Made by a program: the position numbers and the translations under genes. From the NCBI GenBank assembly GCA_946478755.1, contig CAMLDJ010000133.1, forward strand, positions 1 through 14,033: a stretch of DNA of 14,033 nucleotides, in the 5' to 3' direction. Positions within the stretch are counted from its first letter, which is position 1. Each line of letters begins with the position of its first letter. Under the pieces are notes generated by a model. The model was not told the DNA's origin. It searched no databases and worked only from the letters and a program-made list of their open reading frames with translations. This DNA comes from an uncultured Pedobacter sp. GTDB lineage: Bacteria; Bacteroidota; Bacteroidia; Sphingobacteriales; Sphingobacteriaceae. Positions 1-6,803 of this stretch are shown one piece after another.

Positions 1-267
1 TGGCATCGAAGATTTCTGTGGTTTCTTATCTGTATATTATCCCAGAAGAGTGTGAAAATGCGAAGCTGTCATATGAAAAGTAAGTGTGATGAGGCCTATT
101 TGCGAGAAACTCAGCTTGTAATTGTCTTTTACCAGCGGATAAATGGCGGGTATGAGCGACTGTATGGTGTCATTCAGTAGGTGCGAGAAACTGATTGCGA
201 AGAGTATCGGGTATACCGTTTGCTGGGCAATTTGTTTAGGGTCAATGGCAGTAGTTGTTTCTTTCAT
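1..267 (-). pseudogene. Fosmidomycin-resistance-type MFS transporter, N-terminal part, interrupted by an in-frame stop; continues past the left edge
   Basis: The reading frame starts at the ATG 265-267. It encodes a short cytoplasmic leader, then an 'ISFSHLLND.IQSLIPAIYPL' segment and 'SQIGLITLTF', which I recognise as the first two transmembrane helices of the Fsr (fosmidomycin resistance) branch of the major facilitator superfamily. At 37-39 the frame reads TAA. In the same frame the homology resumes at once with YTDKKPQ (36-16), matching the conserved loop 'G-x-x-TDK-x-P' that follows helix 2 in Fsr proteins. So a single codon, expected to be Leu or Tyr, has become a stop without a frameshift. 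The residues just before the stop (HFHTLLG, where the family has roughly LLQP-x-x-G) are also divergent, which fits relaxed selection. It lies 3 bp downstream of a regulator remnant, as if both once formed an operon. Only 89 codons are in the window, so damage elsewhere cannot be judged. A sequencing error at 37-39 is the main alternative. Confidence 0.72.
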
Positions 268-270
268 GTT

Positions 271-411
271 TTATTGAGATACCTGTCCGATTATTTTTGC
301 AGCAAGGCTCCATGCTTTCTTGGCATCGCCTGCAATAATGCTTTTCAGCAATTGCTCATGAATGGGGTAAGTTTCCTCACACACTGCCCTATCCGGATAA
401 ATGTCAAGGAA
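271..411 (-). pseudogene. C-terminal remnant of a probable GntR-family regulator (FCD domain)
   Basis: On the minus strand a 46-codon open stretch runs from just after an in-frame TGA (412-414) to a TAA at 271-273. It encodes a helical tail with 'TYPIHEQLLKSIIAGDAKKA', which resembles the last helices of the FCD ligand-binding domain of FadR/GntR regulators, where an 'H-x-x-(I/L)-L-x-(A/S)-I-x-x-(G/N)-(D/N)-A' pattern is usual. There is no start codon in the stretch. Upstream (412-545) I found no frame that restores the rest of the domain or a winged-helix DNA-binding region, so the N-terminal two thirds are missing. The remnant ends 3 bp before the start of the broken MFS gene, the arrangement expected of a former regulator-transporter pair. 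The family call rests on a short segment and is tentative; that it is a leftover of a longer gene is more secure, because it has coding-like composition and no start. Confidence 0.45.
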
Positions 412-647
412 TCATTTACGCATCGAGATTTACTCCTGCAACAATCCATACTAATTCCATCCTATCATCAGACGAATTTCAAAGTTATAAATTTAGATCT
501 GCAATGCAAGGTTGCTTAGAATCCTGCAAGGAAAAAGTCTGAAATATGGAAGGCGCTGTATCGCAAACGACCGGAGAAATTGCAGAACGGCTAATTCGCA
601 TTATATGTATATATTTAAGAAAAATTACCTCAATAATCATAATCGAC
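412..647. other. Gene-free stretch upstream of the DUF1080 gene
   Basis: I see no supportable gene here. Short open frames exist on both strands but show no recognisable family motif. The region is AT-rich and contains two near-copies of TGCAAGG (503-509 TGCAAGG and 524-530 TGCAAGG on the plus strand). The last 50 bases before 648 hold no good match to the Bacteroidota promoter -7 element TAnnTTTG and no clear Shine-Dalgarno sequence. It probably combines debris of the deleted regulator gene with the promoter and leader of the plus-strand gene. Confidence 0.5.
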
Positions 648-1460
648 ATGTGCAAAAAAATATCATTTACTCCCCGTTGCCTGATCACAGTATTATCCCT
701 TACAATACTTGTGTTTTCAGGATGCTGCAGCATCCAGCCGGGGAATAAAGCCGGGTGGACAAACTTGTTTAATGGCAGGGATATCAAAGATTGGAACGTG
801 AAAATCAATCATCATGAGATGGGGGATAACTTCGCCAATACATTTAGGGTTGAAGATGGTATGATTAAAATAAGATATGACCAATACGGCGCTTTCAATG
901 ATCAATTCGGTCACCTCTACTACAAAAAGCCTTTTTCACACTACCGTCTGCTGGTCGAGTACCGGATTACGGGAGAATGGAAAGCCGATGCCCCTTCTTA
1001 TACCATCAACAACAGCGGCATTATGTTCCATTCACAAGATCCAAAGACCATGCTGAAAGATCAGGACTGGCCAATATCAATTGAATTTCAATTGCTGGCA
1101 GGATTGGAAGACGGGAAGCCCCGCCCCACCGGCAACATGTGCTCCCCGGGAACAGATGTAATTTATCAGGGAAAAATCGATAGCCGGCATTGCATTGAGT
1201 CGACTTCTAAAACTTACAAAAAAGAGGAGTGGGTAACTGCGGAATTGATTGTATTGGGTGATTCACTGATTACGCATCTCATCAATGGAGATACCGTACT
1301 GCAATATGCCAAACCCCGGATTGGTGGCGGAGTCGTAAACAATTTTAATCCCGCTGTTAAATTGGATGGTAAGCTTTTAAAGGAAGGATTTATCGCCTTA
1401 CAGAGTGAGGGGCAACCGGTCGACTTCAGAAAAGTAGCCATAATGGAGCTGAAAAAGTAA
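648..1460 (+). CDS. DUF1080 (3-keto-disaccharide hydrolase family) lipoprotein
   Basis: The product is a 270-residue exported protein. It begins with a Sec/lipoprotein signal: basic start (MCKK), hydrophobic core to residue 23 and an F-S-G-C lipobox with the lipidated Cys at residue 26, so it is anchored in a membrane. The body (about residues 35-268) has the hallmarks of the DUF1080 concanavalin-like fold: 'W.NLFNGRDIKDW' near residues 37-49, 'NNSGIMFHSQ' at 121-130, 'ISIEFQLL' at 143-150, and a C-terminal 'G.IALQSEG.PVDFRKV.I' strand pair at 247-265. Family members are linked to hydrolysis of 3-keto-glycosides or are found in sugar-degradation loci; the exact substrate here is unknown. I chose the ATG at 648 rather than the in-frame ATG at 546, because only the shorter form puts the signal peptide at the N-terminus. 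It faces the GH28-like gene tail-to-tail with 28 bp between stops, so it is a separate transcription unit and its tie to the neighbouring glycan genes is by proximity only. Confidence 0.88.
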   Translation: MCKKISFTPRCLITVLSLTILVFSGCCSIQPGNKAGWTNLFNGRDIKDWNVKINHHEMGDNFANTFRVEDGMIKIRYDQYGAFNDQFGHLYYKKPFSHYRLLVEYRITGEWKADAPSYTINNSGIMFHSQDPKTMLKDQDWPISIEFQLLAGLEDGKPRPTGNMCSPGTDVIYQGKIDSRHCIESTSKTYKKEEWVTAELIVLGDSLITHLINGDTVLQYAKPRIGGGVVNNFNPAVKLDGKLLKEGFIALQSEGQPVDFRKVAIMELKK

Positions 1461-1488
1461 AACACCTCTTTCGCTCCATTTTATTGAT

Positions 1489-2901
1489 TTATTTCGAAAA
1501 TTTAACGTTGGAAACATCGTTGCCTATTTTGATATTGGCAGCGGCCGGATTCAAAATTAATTTACCATTGATGCGAAGATTCTGAAACCTGATATCTTTA
1601 ATGGAATGACCACTATCCAAACCAGAGACTATGGAGGGAATCAAATTCAATCCATTATAGCTGATGTCTTTGAAGAATATATTTTCAATCCCTTTTCCCG
1701 GACCGGTATTGTACTTTGCATTATTTACCACCTTTAGGTTTAACAACTGGCCCTCCTGAAAATCATCAATGCGGATGTCCTCGAAAATGATGTCTTTCAC
1801 TTTATTAAGATCACCGTCACTAATGGCGATACAGCCTTGATAGTTTGGATCATCCTCATCATGTTCCAGTATATCTATGTTTTTAAAATGTAAGTTTTCA
1901 ATAGCTTCGCCTTCCTTACTCGTATCACCATGTAATCCAATATTGATGGGATGCGCTACATCCGCCCATAAAACTGAATTGGTGACTTTATAGTTCCTTG
2001 CATCTCCGTAGTATTCCCATCGATGTCCATAAATCGCAATACAATCGTCGGAATTGCGCATAAATACATCGTCAATGATAACATCTGAGCAGCTCATCAG
2101 GTCGATCCCATCACTCCAGCCATTTGCACTGAATGATTTCAGGTTCCGGATAGTCAGATGCTTTGAAGCCCCACCAAAAACGGTGTAATGTTTAGGATTG
2201 ACCACAATGATTCCTTCTATCTCCACATGGTTCGAGTTTTTAACTTCTATTCCTCTGAGCGGCTTATCCACGATTCCCCGTCCCATGATCTTTACGTTGT
2301 TCACCTGATCACAAACCAATTTCCCACGTACGATTGCTCCTCCGGCGATGTATACCGTTTTACCACTGGGAATATTAAATGCGTCCCCTGGCGCATCCTT
2401 CGGTTTATGGACCCCAGGCCCAAAGTAGATGACATTTGGATCATTGCGGTCTGGCACATTGATTTCCAGTGGATTGGCAAATACATGGAGGTTATGGAGC
2501 CTGTCCCCATTAAATTCAACCGAAAGCTTCCGGGGCTGATCCAGTGTAAAAAATACCGTATTTCGTATTGTAGACATCTTGATGCCATCAGCAGCAGGCC
2601 TGATCTGCAGCGTCAATATGCTGCCATTGTTTTTTGTCACCGACACTTCTACCTGGCCAGAAAAGTCAAAATACACCATAGAAGCATCCTGTGGCTTGTC
2701 CATATCTACCTTTACGTTATATTCAAACAGGTCTTGCCATTCTCCTCCGGGCTTGCGCACGCGAACAGTATAATCATCATTGTGCTGGGAATAGATCACT
2801 TCCTGCGGTGCGGGATAGGTGATCAGTTCTTGTGCCCTGCTCCCTACCCCCACTACAGCCAATAAAAATAGTTGCGTTACTGTTTTTCTAATTATCTGCA
2901 T
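1489..2901 (-). CDS. GH28-like right-handed beta-helix glycoside hydrolase, exported
   Basis: The product has 470 residues. Residues 1-23 form a signal peptide ending near SRA-Q, with no lipobox, so it should be periplasmic or secreted. Residues about 25-150 are a beta-rich N-terminal domain and about 155-465 are a parallel beta-helix made of repeated 'V-x-I-x-(D/G)' rungs. Acidic residues sit where polygalacturonase-clan (GH28/GH49, clan GH-N) enzymes have their catalytic triad of aspartates: W262-S-D264-G-I-D267 and N283-S-D285-D286-C-I-A-I. A histidine follows in G322-L-H324-G-D, recalling the GH28 G-H-G motif. The standard GH28 R-I-K motif is not evident; 'LNLK' at 387-390 is the nearest candidate. 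Family membership is therefore firm at clan level, while activity on polygalacturonate is an inference. It is the last gene of the LacI-ROK-GH28 group, 65 bp after the kinase. The start at 2901 is the only ATG giving a proper signal peptide; the ATG 9 bp upstream runs straight into a stop. Confidence 0.85.
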   Translation of the reverse strand: MQIIRKTVTQLFLLAVVGVGSRAQELITYPAPQEVIYSQHNDDYTVRVRKPGGEWQDLFEYNVKVDMDKPQDASMVYFDFSGQVEVSVTKNNGSILTLQIRPAADGIKMSTIRNTVFFTLDQPRKLSVEFNGDRLHNLHVFANPLEINVPDRNDPNVIYFGPGVHKPKDAPGDAFNIPSGKTVYIAGGAIVRGKLVCDQVNNVKIMGRGIVDKPLRGIEVKNSNHVEIEGIIVVNPKHYTVFGGASKHLTIRNLKSFSANGWSDGIDLMSCSDVIIDDVFMRNSDDCIAIYGHRWEYYGDARNYKVTNSVLWADVAHPINIGLHGDTSKEGEAIENLHFKNIDILEHDEDDPNYQGCIAISDGDLNKVKDIIFEDIRIDDFQEGQLLNLKVVNNAKYNTGPGKGIENIFFKDISYNGLNLIPSIVSGLDSGHSIKDIRFQNLRINGKLILNPAAANIKIGNDVSNVKFSK

Positions 2902-2955
2902 ATGTCATATGGTTTGATTTCATGTAGGACGTAGCTTCCCAGTTTTTCTACTCTC

Positions 2956-2984
2956 AAAAAAAAAGTTTATTTTGCTGCAACAGC
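2956..2984 (-). terminator. Weak hairpin plus T9 tract after the ROK kinase gene
   Basis: On the minus strand the last codons of the kinase gene contain GCTG-TTG-CAGC (2984-2974), a 4-bp stem with a 3-base loop. Nine bases later comes a run of nine T (2964-2956) just past the stop codon. An outer AAAAG/CTTTT pairing could extend the stem. This could be a weak or partial terminator that lowers expression of the GH28-like gene relative to the kinase, but the stem is short and not adjacent to the T run, so it may equally be chance. Confidence 0.25.
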
Positions 2985-3863
2985 CTTTTCAGACGCAGAA
3001 TAATAAGCAGCGCCCAGCAATGCCCCGTCTTCCCAGAGTTCAGTAATCTTAAGCGGCGTATTAATGCTGTTCTGTTCCAATTGCCGCTTAACTTTAACAA
3101 GAAATAACGCATGGCACCGAGCAATATTCCCGCCAATAACCACCACATCAGGTTGCTCTCTTTCTATGAAGGTTTGCAAAAACAATGATAAACTGGCACA
3201 AAATTCATCGACTATGACACCAACCGCAGGTTCAGCTCCATGCAGTTTCACCAGTGCTTCGGTATCTTTTATTGACTTGCCGGTCAGTTCATAGTAACGC
3301 TTAACAAACCAGCGGGTTGAAATGTAGTCTTCCGCTATTCCATCTTTAAAGTCCGAAACACCCAGACAGGCGTCTTTCGTAATGCCATTGATACTAATCG
3401 CCGAGCCTAGGCCTGTGCCGAGGGTGATCCCGATCGCTTTTCCCTGAGATCTGGCCGCACCACAAAAAACCTCTCCGTGAAGAAAGGCTTCGGCATCATT
3501 CCTGAATAAGATACACTCCGGGGCGAGATCGAGATGCCTGGATAAGTGGCTTCGCACATCGAAGCCATAAAGCGATTCATATTTGTTCATCCCCTTAATT
3601 AAGGAAATGCCATTTTTATAATCAAAAGGTCCCGGCATGGCCAGCCTCAAATGGCTGATCTTATCCGGGCATTTAGAAATGATAGATTTTAAAGCGTTAA
3701 TCCATACATCAAGGATCTCATCAGAAGTACCATAGGAATTTACACCTGCCCTGATCTTAAAATCATCGAGCACACATTGTTTTTCAAGATCAATTAAAGC
3801 GGCAGTAATGTGCGACCCTCCTATATCCACACCGATTGTTAAAGGTTTTTCGTAAAGAAGCAT
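2967..3863 (-). CDS. ROK-family sugar kinase lacking the zinc-binding motif
   Basis: The product is a 298-residue cytoplasmic protein with no signal peptide or helix-turn-helix, so it is a kinase-type rather than repressor-type ROK protein. The ATP phosphate loops of the actin/hexokinase fold are clear: 'GVDIGGSH' at 11-18 and 'GITLGTGLGSA' at 145-155, with 'VVIGGNI' at 241-247. The expected catalytic base is D123 in 'FRNDAEA'. The region where most ROK kinases carry the Cys-rich zinc site (C-x-C-G-x-x-G-C-x-E) instead reads around 165-180 with one Cys (C166) and 'DFKDGIAEDYIS', so the zinc site is absent. Its likely job is ATP-dependent phosphorylation of a hexose or hexosamine released by the local glycosidases; the sugar is unknown. 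It is 82 bp downstream of the LacI-type regulator gene, and their leaders share a 10-base motif. A catalytically inactive sensor is possible, but the conserved D13 and D123 argue against it. Confidence 0.85.
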   Translation of the reverse strand: MLLYEKPLTIGVDIGGSHITAALIDLEKQCVLDDFKIRAGVNSYGTSDEILDVWINALKSIISKCPDKISHLRLAMPGPFDYKNGISLIKGMNKYESLYGFDVRSHLSRHLDLAPECILFRNDAEAFLHGEVFCGAARSQGKAIGITLGTGLGSAISINGITKDACLGVSDFKDGIAEDYISTRWFVKRYYELTGKSIKDTEALVKLHGAEPAVGVIVDEFCASLSLFLQTFIEREQPDVVVIGGNIARCHALFLVKVKRQLEQNSINTPLKITELWEDGALLGAAYYSASEKAVAAK

Positions 3864-3879
3864 TTTTTATTGTTGTTTC

Positions 3880-3889
3880 CTTAAAGACA
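3880..3889 (-). promoter_or_regulatory. TGTCTTTAAG motif in the ROK gene leader, also present in the LacI gene leader
   Basis: The minus strand reads TGTCTTTAAG at 3889-3880, 16 bases before the ATG of the ROK gene. The identical decamer occurs at 5017-5008 in the leader of the LacI-type gene, where it forms part of an inverted repeat. In this copy the bases that follow (GAAACA) give only a partial inverted repeat. It may be a regulator half-site or a leader element common to both genes. Confidence 0.25.
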
Positions 3890-3945
3890 CTCTAAGCGAC
3901 AGGTTATACTCAACCAAAATGGCTGACTATTTTTTTAACTGATGC

Positions 3946-4974
3946 TTATACGCCTGTCGAATCCCTGATGATCAGCTTTGCAGGAACCTCTATTTTTTCT
4001 GATATTTTTGAAGTGCCATTCGTATCCAGCATATTCAACAATGCGTTAATCGACTGACGGGCAAGTTTTTTAATGGGTTGGGCAACAGCGGTTATAGACG
4101 GAGCGTAAATATTAAAAACCTCATGATCATCAAAAGCAATGATAGCAATATCTTCCGGTATGTTTATTTTTAACTGGTTCATTGCTTTAATCCCGCTAAA
4201 CGCCAGGTAATTTGTTGCAAAAAAAATAGCATCTATCTGGGGGTTCTGCTTAATAAATTGAACCAGCTCCCTTACTTTTTGATCAAAATCACTTGCAAAA
4301 GGTATCTTTTTAATTACAGAGGAAAGCCTTGCATCGGCAAGCGCTTGCAGATATCCCTCCCGACGATCATGCATCTGGCACTGATCTGAATCCAGTTCAA
4401 CGAAGGCTATATTTTTAAACCCTTTTTTAACCAGATATTTTGCAGCATCATAACTTGCCTTATAATTTTCAAGGACCACATAACTGGTATCTACACCCTT
4501 TAAATACCTGTCAAATAGCACTACTGGGAAACCATCATCAATCAAACTCTGAACATCTTTTTCCAGTCCGGCGGGTGGTGTAATAATGTAACCATCTACA
4601 TGCCTTTCCCTGAAAAGACTGATCAGTTCCTTTGTCTTGTTCAGATCATTGTCCGTACTGCAATAAATGATCCGGTACCCGTTTTGATAGGCGAGTTCCT
4701 CCAGATGGTAAGCAACCTGTGCAAAGAAATAATCAGAAATATTCTCCACCATCAAACCAATGATCATCGTTTTTCCTGTGCTAAGACTCTTCGCCAGCTG
4801 ATTAGGCTTGTAAGCCCGCTGCTCAACGTGTTTCATCACCCTCTCGGTAAGCTCTTCACTTATCCTCTTCTCTTTTGCCTTACCATTTAAGATAAAGGAA
4901 ATGGTTGTTTTGGATATATTCAGTTCGCTAGCAATATCACGTATAGATAGTCTCTTGGCCATTTTTTTTTTCAT
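3946..4974 (-). CDS. LacI-family transcriptional regulator
   Basis: The product has 342 residues, the normal LacI length. Residues 9-32 form the helix-turn-helix 'SIRDIASELNISKTTISFIL', and 55-69 ('YKPNQLAKSLSTGKT') give the hinge helix that inserts in the minor groove. Residues about 70-335 form the periplasmic-binding-protein-like sensor, beginning 'IIGLMVENISDYFF' and including the usual 'VVLFDRY' strand near 155 and 'IAIIAFDDHEVF' near 280. It would bind a sugar or sugar phosphate and repress or activate the adjacent genes. Two in-frame ATGs lie 12 bases apart (4974 and 4962), separated by a run of ten A; neither has a good Shine-Dalgarno sequence. I give the longer form, but the start at 4962 (MAKRLS) is equally plausible. 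It sits between the six-gene hydrolase operon upstream and the ROK kinase downstream, the place expected for a local regulator. The inverted repeat 24 bases upstream of the start may be its own operator. Confidence 0.92.
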   Translation of the reverse strand: MKKKMAKRLSIRDIASELNISKTTISFILNGKAKEKRISEELTERVMKHVEQRAYKPNQLAKSLSTGKTMIIGLMVENISDYFFAQVAYHLEELAYQNGYRIIYCSTDNDLNKTKELISLFRERHVDGYIITPPAGLEKDVQSLIDDGFPVVLFDRYLKGVDTSYVVLENYKASYDAAKYLVKKGFKNIAFVELDSDQCQMHDRREGYLQALADARLSSVIKKIPFASDFDQKVRELVQFIKQNPQIDAIFFATNYLAFSGIKAMNQLKINIPEDIAIIAFDDHEVFNIYAPSITAVAQPIKKLARQSINALLNMLDTNGTSKISEKIEVPAKLIIRDSTGV

Positions 4975-4997
4975 GGGTATTTATTACAAAGAAATAA

Positions 4998-5018
4998 TTG
5001 TCGTGCACTTAAAGACAA
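4998..5018. promoter_or_regulatory. Inverted repeat TTGTC-N11-GACAA upstream of the LacI-type gene
   Basis: The arms TTGTC (4998-5002) and GACAA (5014-5018) are perfectly complementary. The 11-base centre contains the palindrome GTGCAC (5003-5008). The repeat ends 24 bases upstream of the annotated LacI start, within the 157-bp gap, which is where an autoregulatory operator would be expected. It also contains the TTAAAGACA stretch found in the ROK leader. The arms are short and no promoter element was found next to it, so this is a candidate only. Confidence 0.3.
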
Positions 5019-5096
5019 CCGGATATTTATACCATACTCATATTTTTAATTTTTAATACAAGACGATGAATACCTGAGCGGTAAAAATCGGCTACC

Positions 5097-5114
5097 CATG
5101 AATCCATGTTCATG
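5097..5114. repeat. Inverted repeat CATGAA-N6-TTCATG in the gap after the putative esterase gene
   Basis: CATGAA (5097-5102) and TTCATG (5109-5114) form a perfect 6-bp stem around the 6-base loop TCCATG. It lies 18 bases past the stop of the minus-strand hydrolase gene at 5133. There is no T run after it on that strand within 10 bases, so it is a poor intrinsic terminator. It could protect the 3' end of the operon transcript, act as a protein binding site, or be chance. Confidence 0.3.
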
Positions 5115-5132
5115 TTGGCCTGGCAGTACAGC

Positions 5133-6767
5133 TTAGGGCTTGCTCAGGTAAAATGATTGCTCAACGGGTTTTGCCGACTGAAGCTTTGGTTCAAAATTCC
5201 GTCCGTATTGCCATGCGACTACTGTAATCTTCAGCGGGTACCTGCTCCGTGGTGGAATTTCAGTTAAATAAAGTACCTCGTCCTTAAGTACTGCCGGCCC
5301 TTCTTTAATATAATAACTAACTGGCTCCCCGGCATCAGATACAGCATGTAACCGGACAGATCGCTTCGAGCCTGAAAAAGAAATTTCAGGGAAATCAATC
5401 TTTTGTTTCTTTCCATCTTTATTAACAATCGGGATCTTCATATTTGCCTGTTGTACGGCCGATTTATAGACCGCATCACCATCGCTCCGGGCCATAAACC
5501 AAATGTCACCAGAACGTTTCCGATTGTTGAAGCCTATCCGATAAAAAGCAATTTTAAACGTCGTATCGTTGATTTTAACCACCGGCCCACAGATGCGTAT
5601 GATGTCAATCTTCGCAGCAGCATGTCCCTTTACCACCGGCTTTCCCGGCACCGAATCCAGGTATTCTGTGGATAAGTGAAAAGTCGAACCATCTGACAGC
5701 GGTGCAAATTTTGGATTAAATCCCGAAAATCCCGTAGCAGGTAATGGCTGTCCTTGCTGTACATATCCAATATATTGCGGCAATTTCCCCCTTGCGACTG
5801 CATAATAACGCTCGGTAGCTATAGCCATTTCCCTGTCGAATGCCCATCCTGCCTCTCCTTTATTCCCGCTATATCCAGCAACCGGGGCCGCCAAAGCTTC
5901 TGCAGGTTTATTGTTCCGCCAGCGATCAACCAGCCATCCTTTAAGGGGATCTACTGGTTTTAATACCACAGGTTTATTCAACGCAAATGACGCCGGCAGC
6001 CTGGCTTTTGCCGATTTGGCAATAAACAAATTCAGGAAACCGATCAGCTCATCCGAATAATCAAAATGACCAAAGCCGGCATCACATAAATAAGCAATGG
6101 CAGAACGGGGATGGGCTTTCCGGAAACTTATCGCTGGTGCTATACGCCCCTCCAGCCATTCATATTCTCCCATTACAAAAAGTCCGGGTATGCCATCTAT
6201 TTGCTTGTTTTCCCAATCCGGATTAGGCTTTCCGCTCCCTGTCATATTTGTCAAGGGAACATCACCATGTATGGACAGTATGGCCAGTGTTCTTGAGGGG
6301 TTCCAGGCAGCAAAATTCCAGGGATAACTGGCAGCAGCGGAATGACCAATAGGAATGATGGGGGCAAATTCAAGTTCTCCATAACCGGAAACCTGAGCAA
6401 GGCTTTTCATTATCTCATTAAAAGCTGCGACTGTAGCCTGGGCTTTAAAATCGAATACCATATCGAACGCAGGTGTAATCCATATTTCTGCAAAACCCAA
6501 CTTCGTCAGGTTTTCACGAAAGGCCCGATGTTCCAGAATTCCTTCCTCCAGCATATTGTGCTGGCCTACTACGACCCCTCTTACCTGCTTACAGTTCGGA
6601 GGAATCCATAAAAAGGCTGTAGGATGATCATTGGTTTCTGCAGAAGTTACCGCATAAACTGGAACAGACCACTGCCAGACAGCGGCTGACTTAGCCTGCC
6701 CAAACAGGTCACCGCCGCCCAGCAATGCCAAAACAAAACACAACACTATTTTCTTCACTGATTTCAT
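5133..6767 (-). CDS. Exported alpha/beta-hydrolase-fold protein, putative carbohydrate esterase with an unknown C-terminal domain
   Basis: The product has 544 residues. Residues 1-24 form a signal peptide (core LCFVLALLG, cleavage near FGQ-A). Residues about 45-255 look like an alpha/beta-hydrolase: a nucleophile elbow 'IPIGHSAAAS' with S143, a strand 'GLFVMGEYEW' near 195-204 whose E201 or E203 could be the acid, and 'GFGHFDYS' with H234 as candidate catalytic histidine. Residues about 265-544 form a second, beta-rich part that I do not recognise; it starts 'KPVVLKPVDPLKGW' and ends with Ig-like strands ('SRYPLKITVVAWQYGR'). The role is inferred to be removal of methyl, acetyl or other ester groups from a polysaccharide in the periplasm. 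Its gene is the last of the packed run that starts with GH88, 36 bp after GH43. A good ribosome-binding site (6775-6781) supports the start. No assigned carbohydrate-esterase family can be claimed from reading alone. Confidence 0.7.
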   Translation of the reverse strand: MKSVKKIVLCFVLALLGGGDLFGQAKSAAVWQWSVPVYAVTSAETNDHPTAFLWIPPNCKQVRGVVVGQHNMLEEGILEHRAFRENLTKLGFAEIWITPAFDMVFDFKAQATVAAFNEIMKSLAQVSGYGELEFAPIIPIGHSAAASYPWNFAAWNPSRTLAILSIHGDVPLTNMTGSGKPNPDWENKQIDGIPGLFVMGEYEWLEGRIAPAISFRKAHPRSAIAYLCDAGFGHFDYSDELIGFLNLFIAKSAKARLPASFALNKPVVLKPVDPLKGWLVDRWRNNKPAEALAAPVAGYSGNKGEAGWAFDREMAIATERYYAVARGKLPQYIGYVQQGQPLPATGFSGFNPKFAPLSDGSTFHLSTEYLDSVPGKPVVKGHAAAKIDIIRICGPVVKINDTTFKIAFYRIGFNNRKRSGDIWFMARSDGDAVYKSAVQQANMKIPIVNKDGKKQKIDFPEISFSGSKRSVRLHAVSDAGEPVSYYIKEGPAVLKDEVLYLTEIPPRSRYPLKITVVAWQYGRNFEPKLQSAKPVEQSFYLSKP

Positions 6768-6774
6768 AAATTTA

Positions 6775-6781
6775 CTCCTTT
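6775..6781 (-). promoter_or_regulatory. Strong Shine-Dalgarno sequence for the putative esterase gene
   Basis: The minus strand reads AAAGGAG, ending 7 bases before the ATG at 6767. This is the best ribosome-binding site in the window, where most starts have little or none. It fixes the start of the 544-residue hydrolase and suggests independent, efficient translation at the end of the operon. Confidence 0.6.
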
Positions 6782-6803
6782 GGCAAAATTCCTGATCAAA
6801 ACG

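Noticed and set aside
546..647. In-frame upstream extension of the DUF1080 gene to an ATG at 546
   Set aside because: The extra 34 residues precede the lipoprotein signal peptide and would bury it; they show no homology I recognise. The ATG at 648 places the signal correctly.
485..808. 107-codon minus-strand open frame across the DUF1080 start region
   Set aside because: It overlaps the signal-peptide coding part of a real gene antisense and shows no family signature.
2188..2865. Long open frame (225 codons) on the plus strand, antisense to the GH28-like gene
   Set aside because: It has no domain features and its composition is explained by the codon structure of the opposite, well-supported gene.
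3902..3915. GGTT-N6-AACC hairpin between the LacI and ROK genes as a terminator
   Set aside because: The stem is only 4 bp and no T run follows on the minus strand, so it is not convincing.
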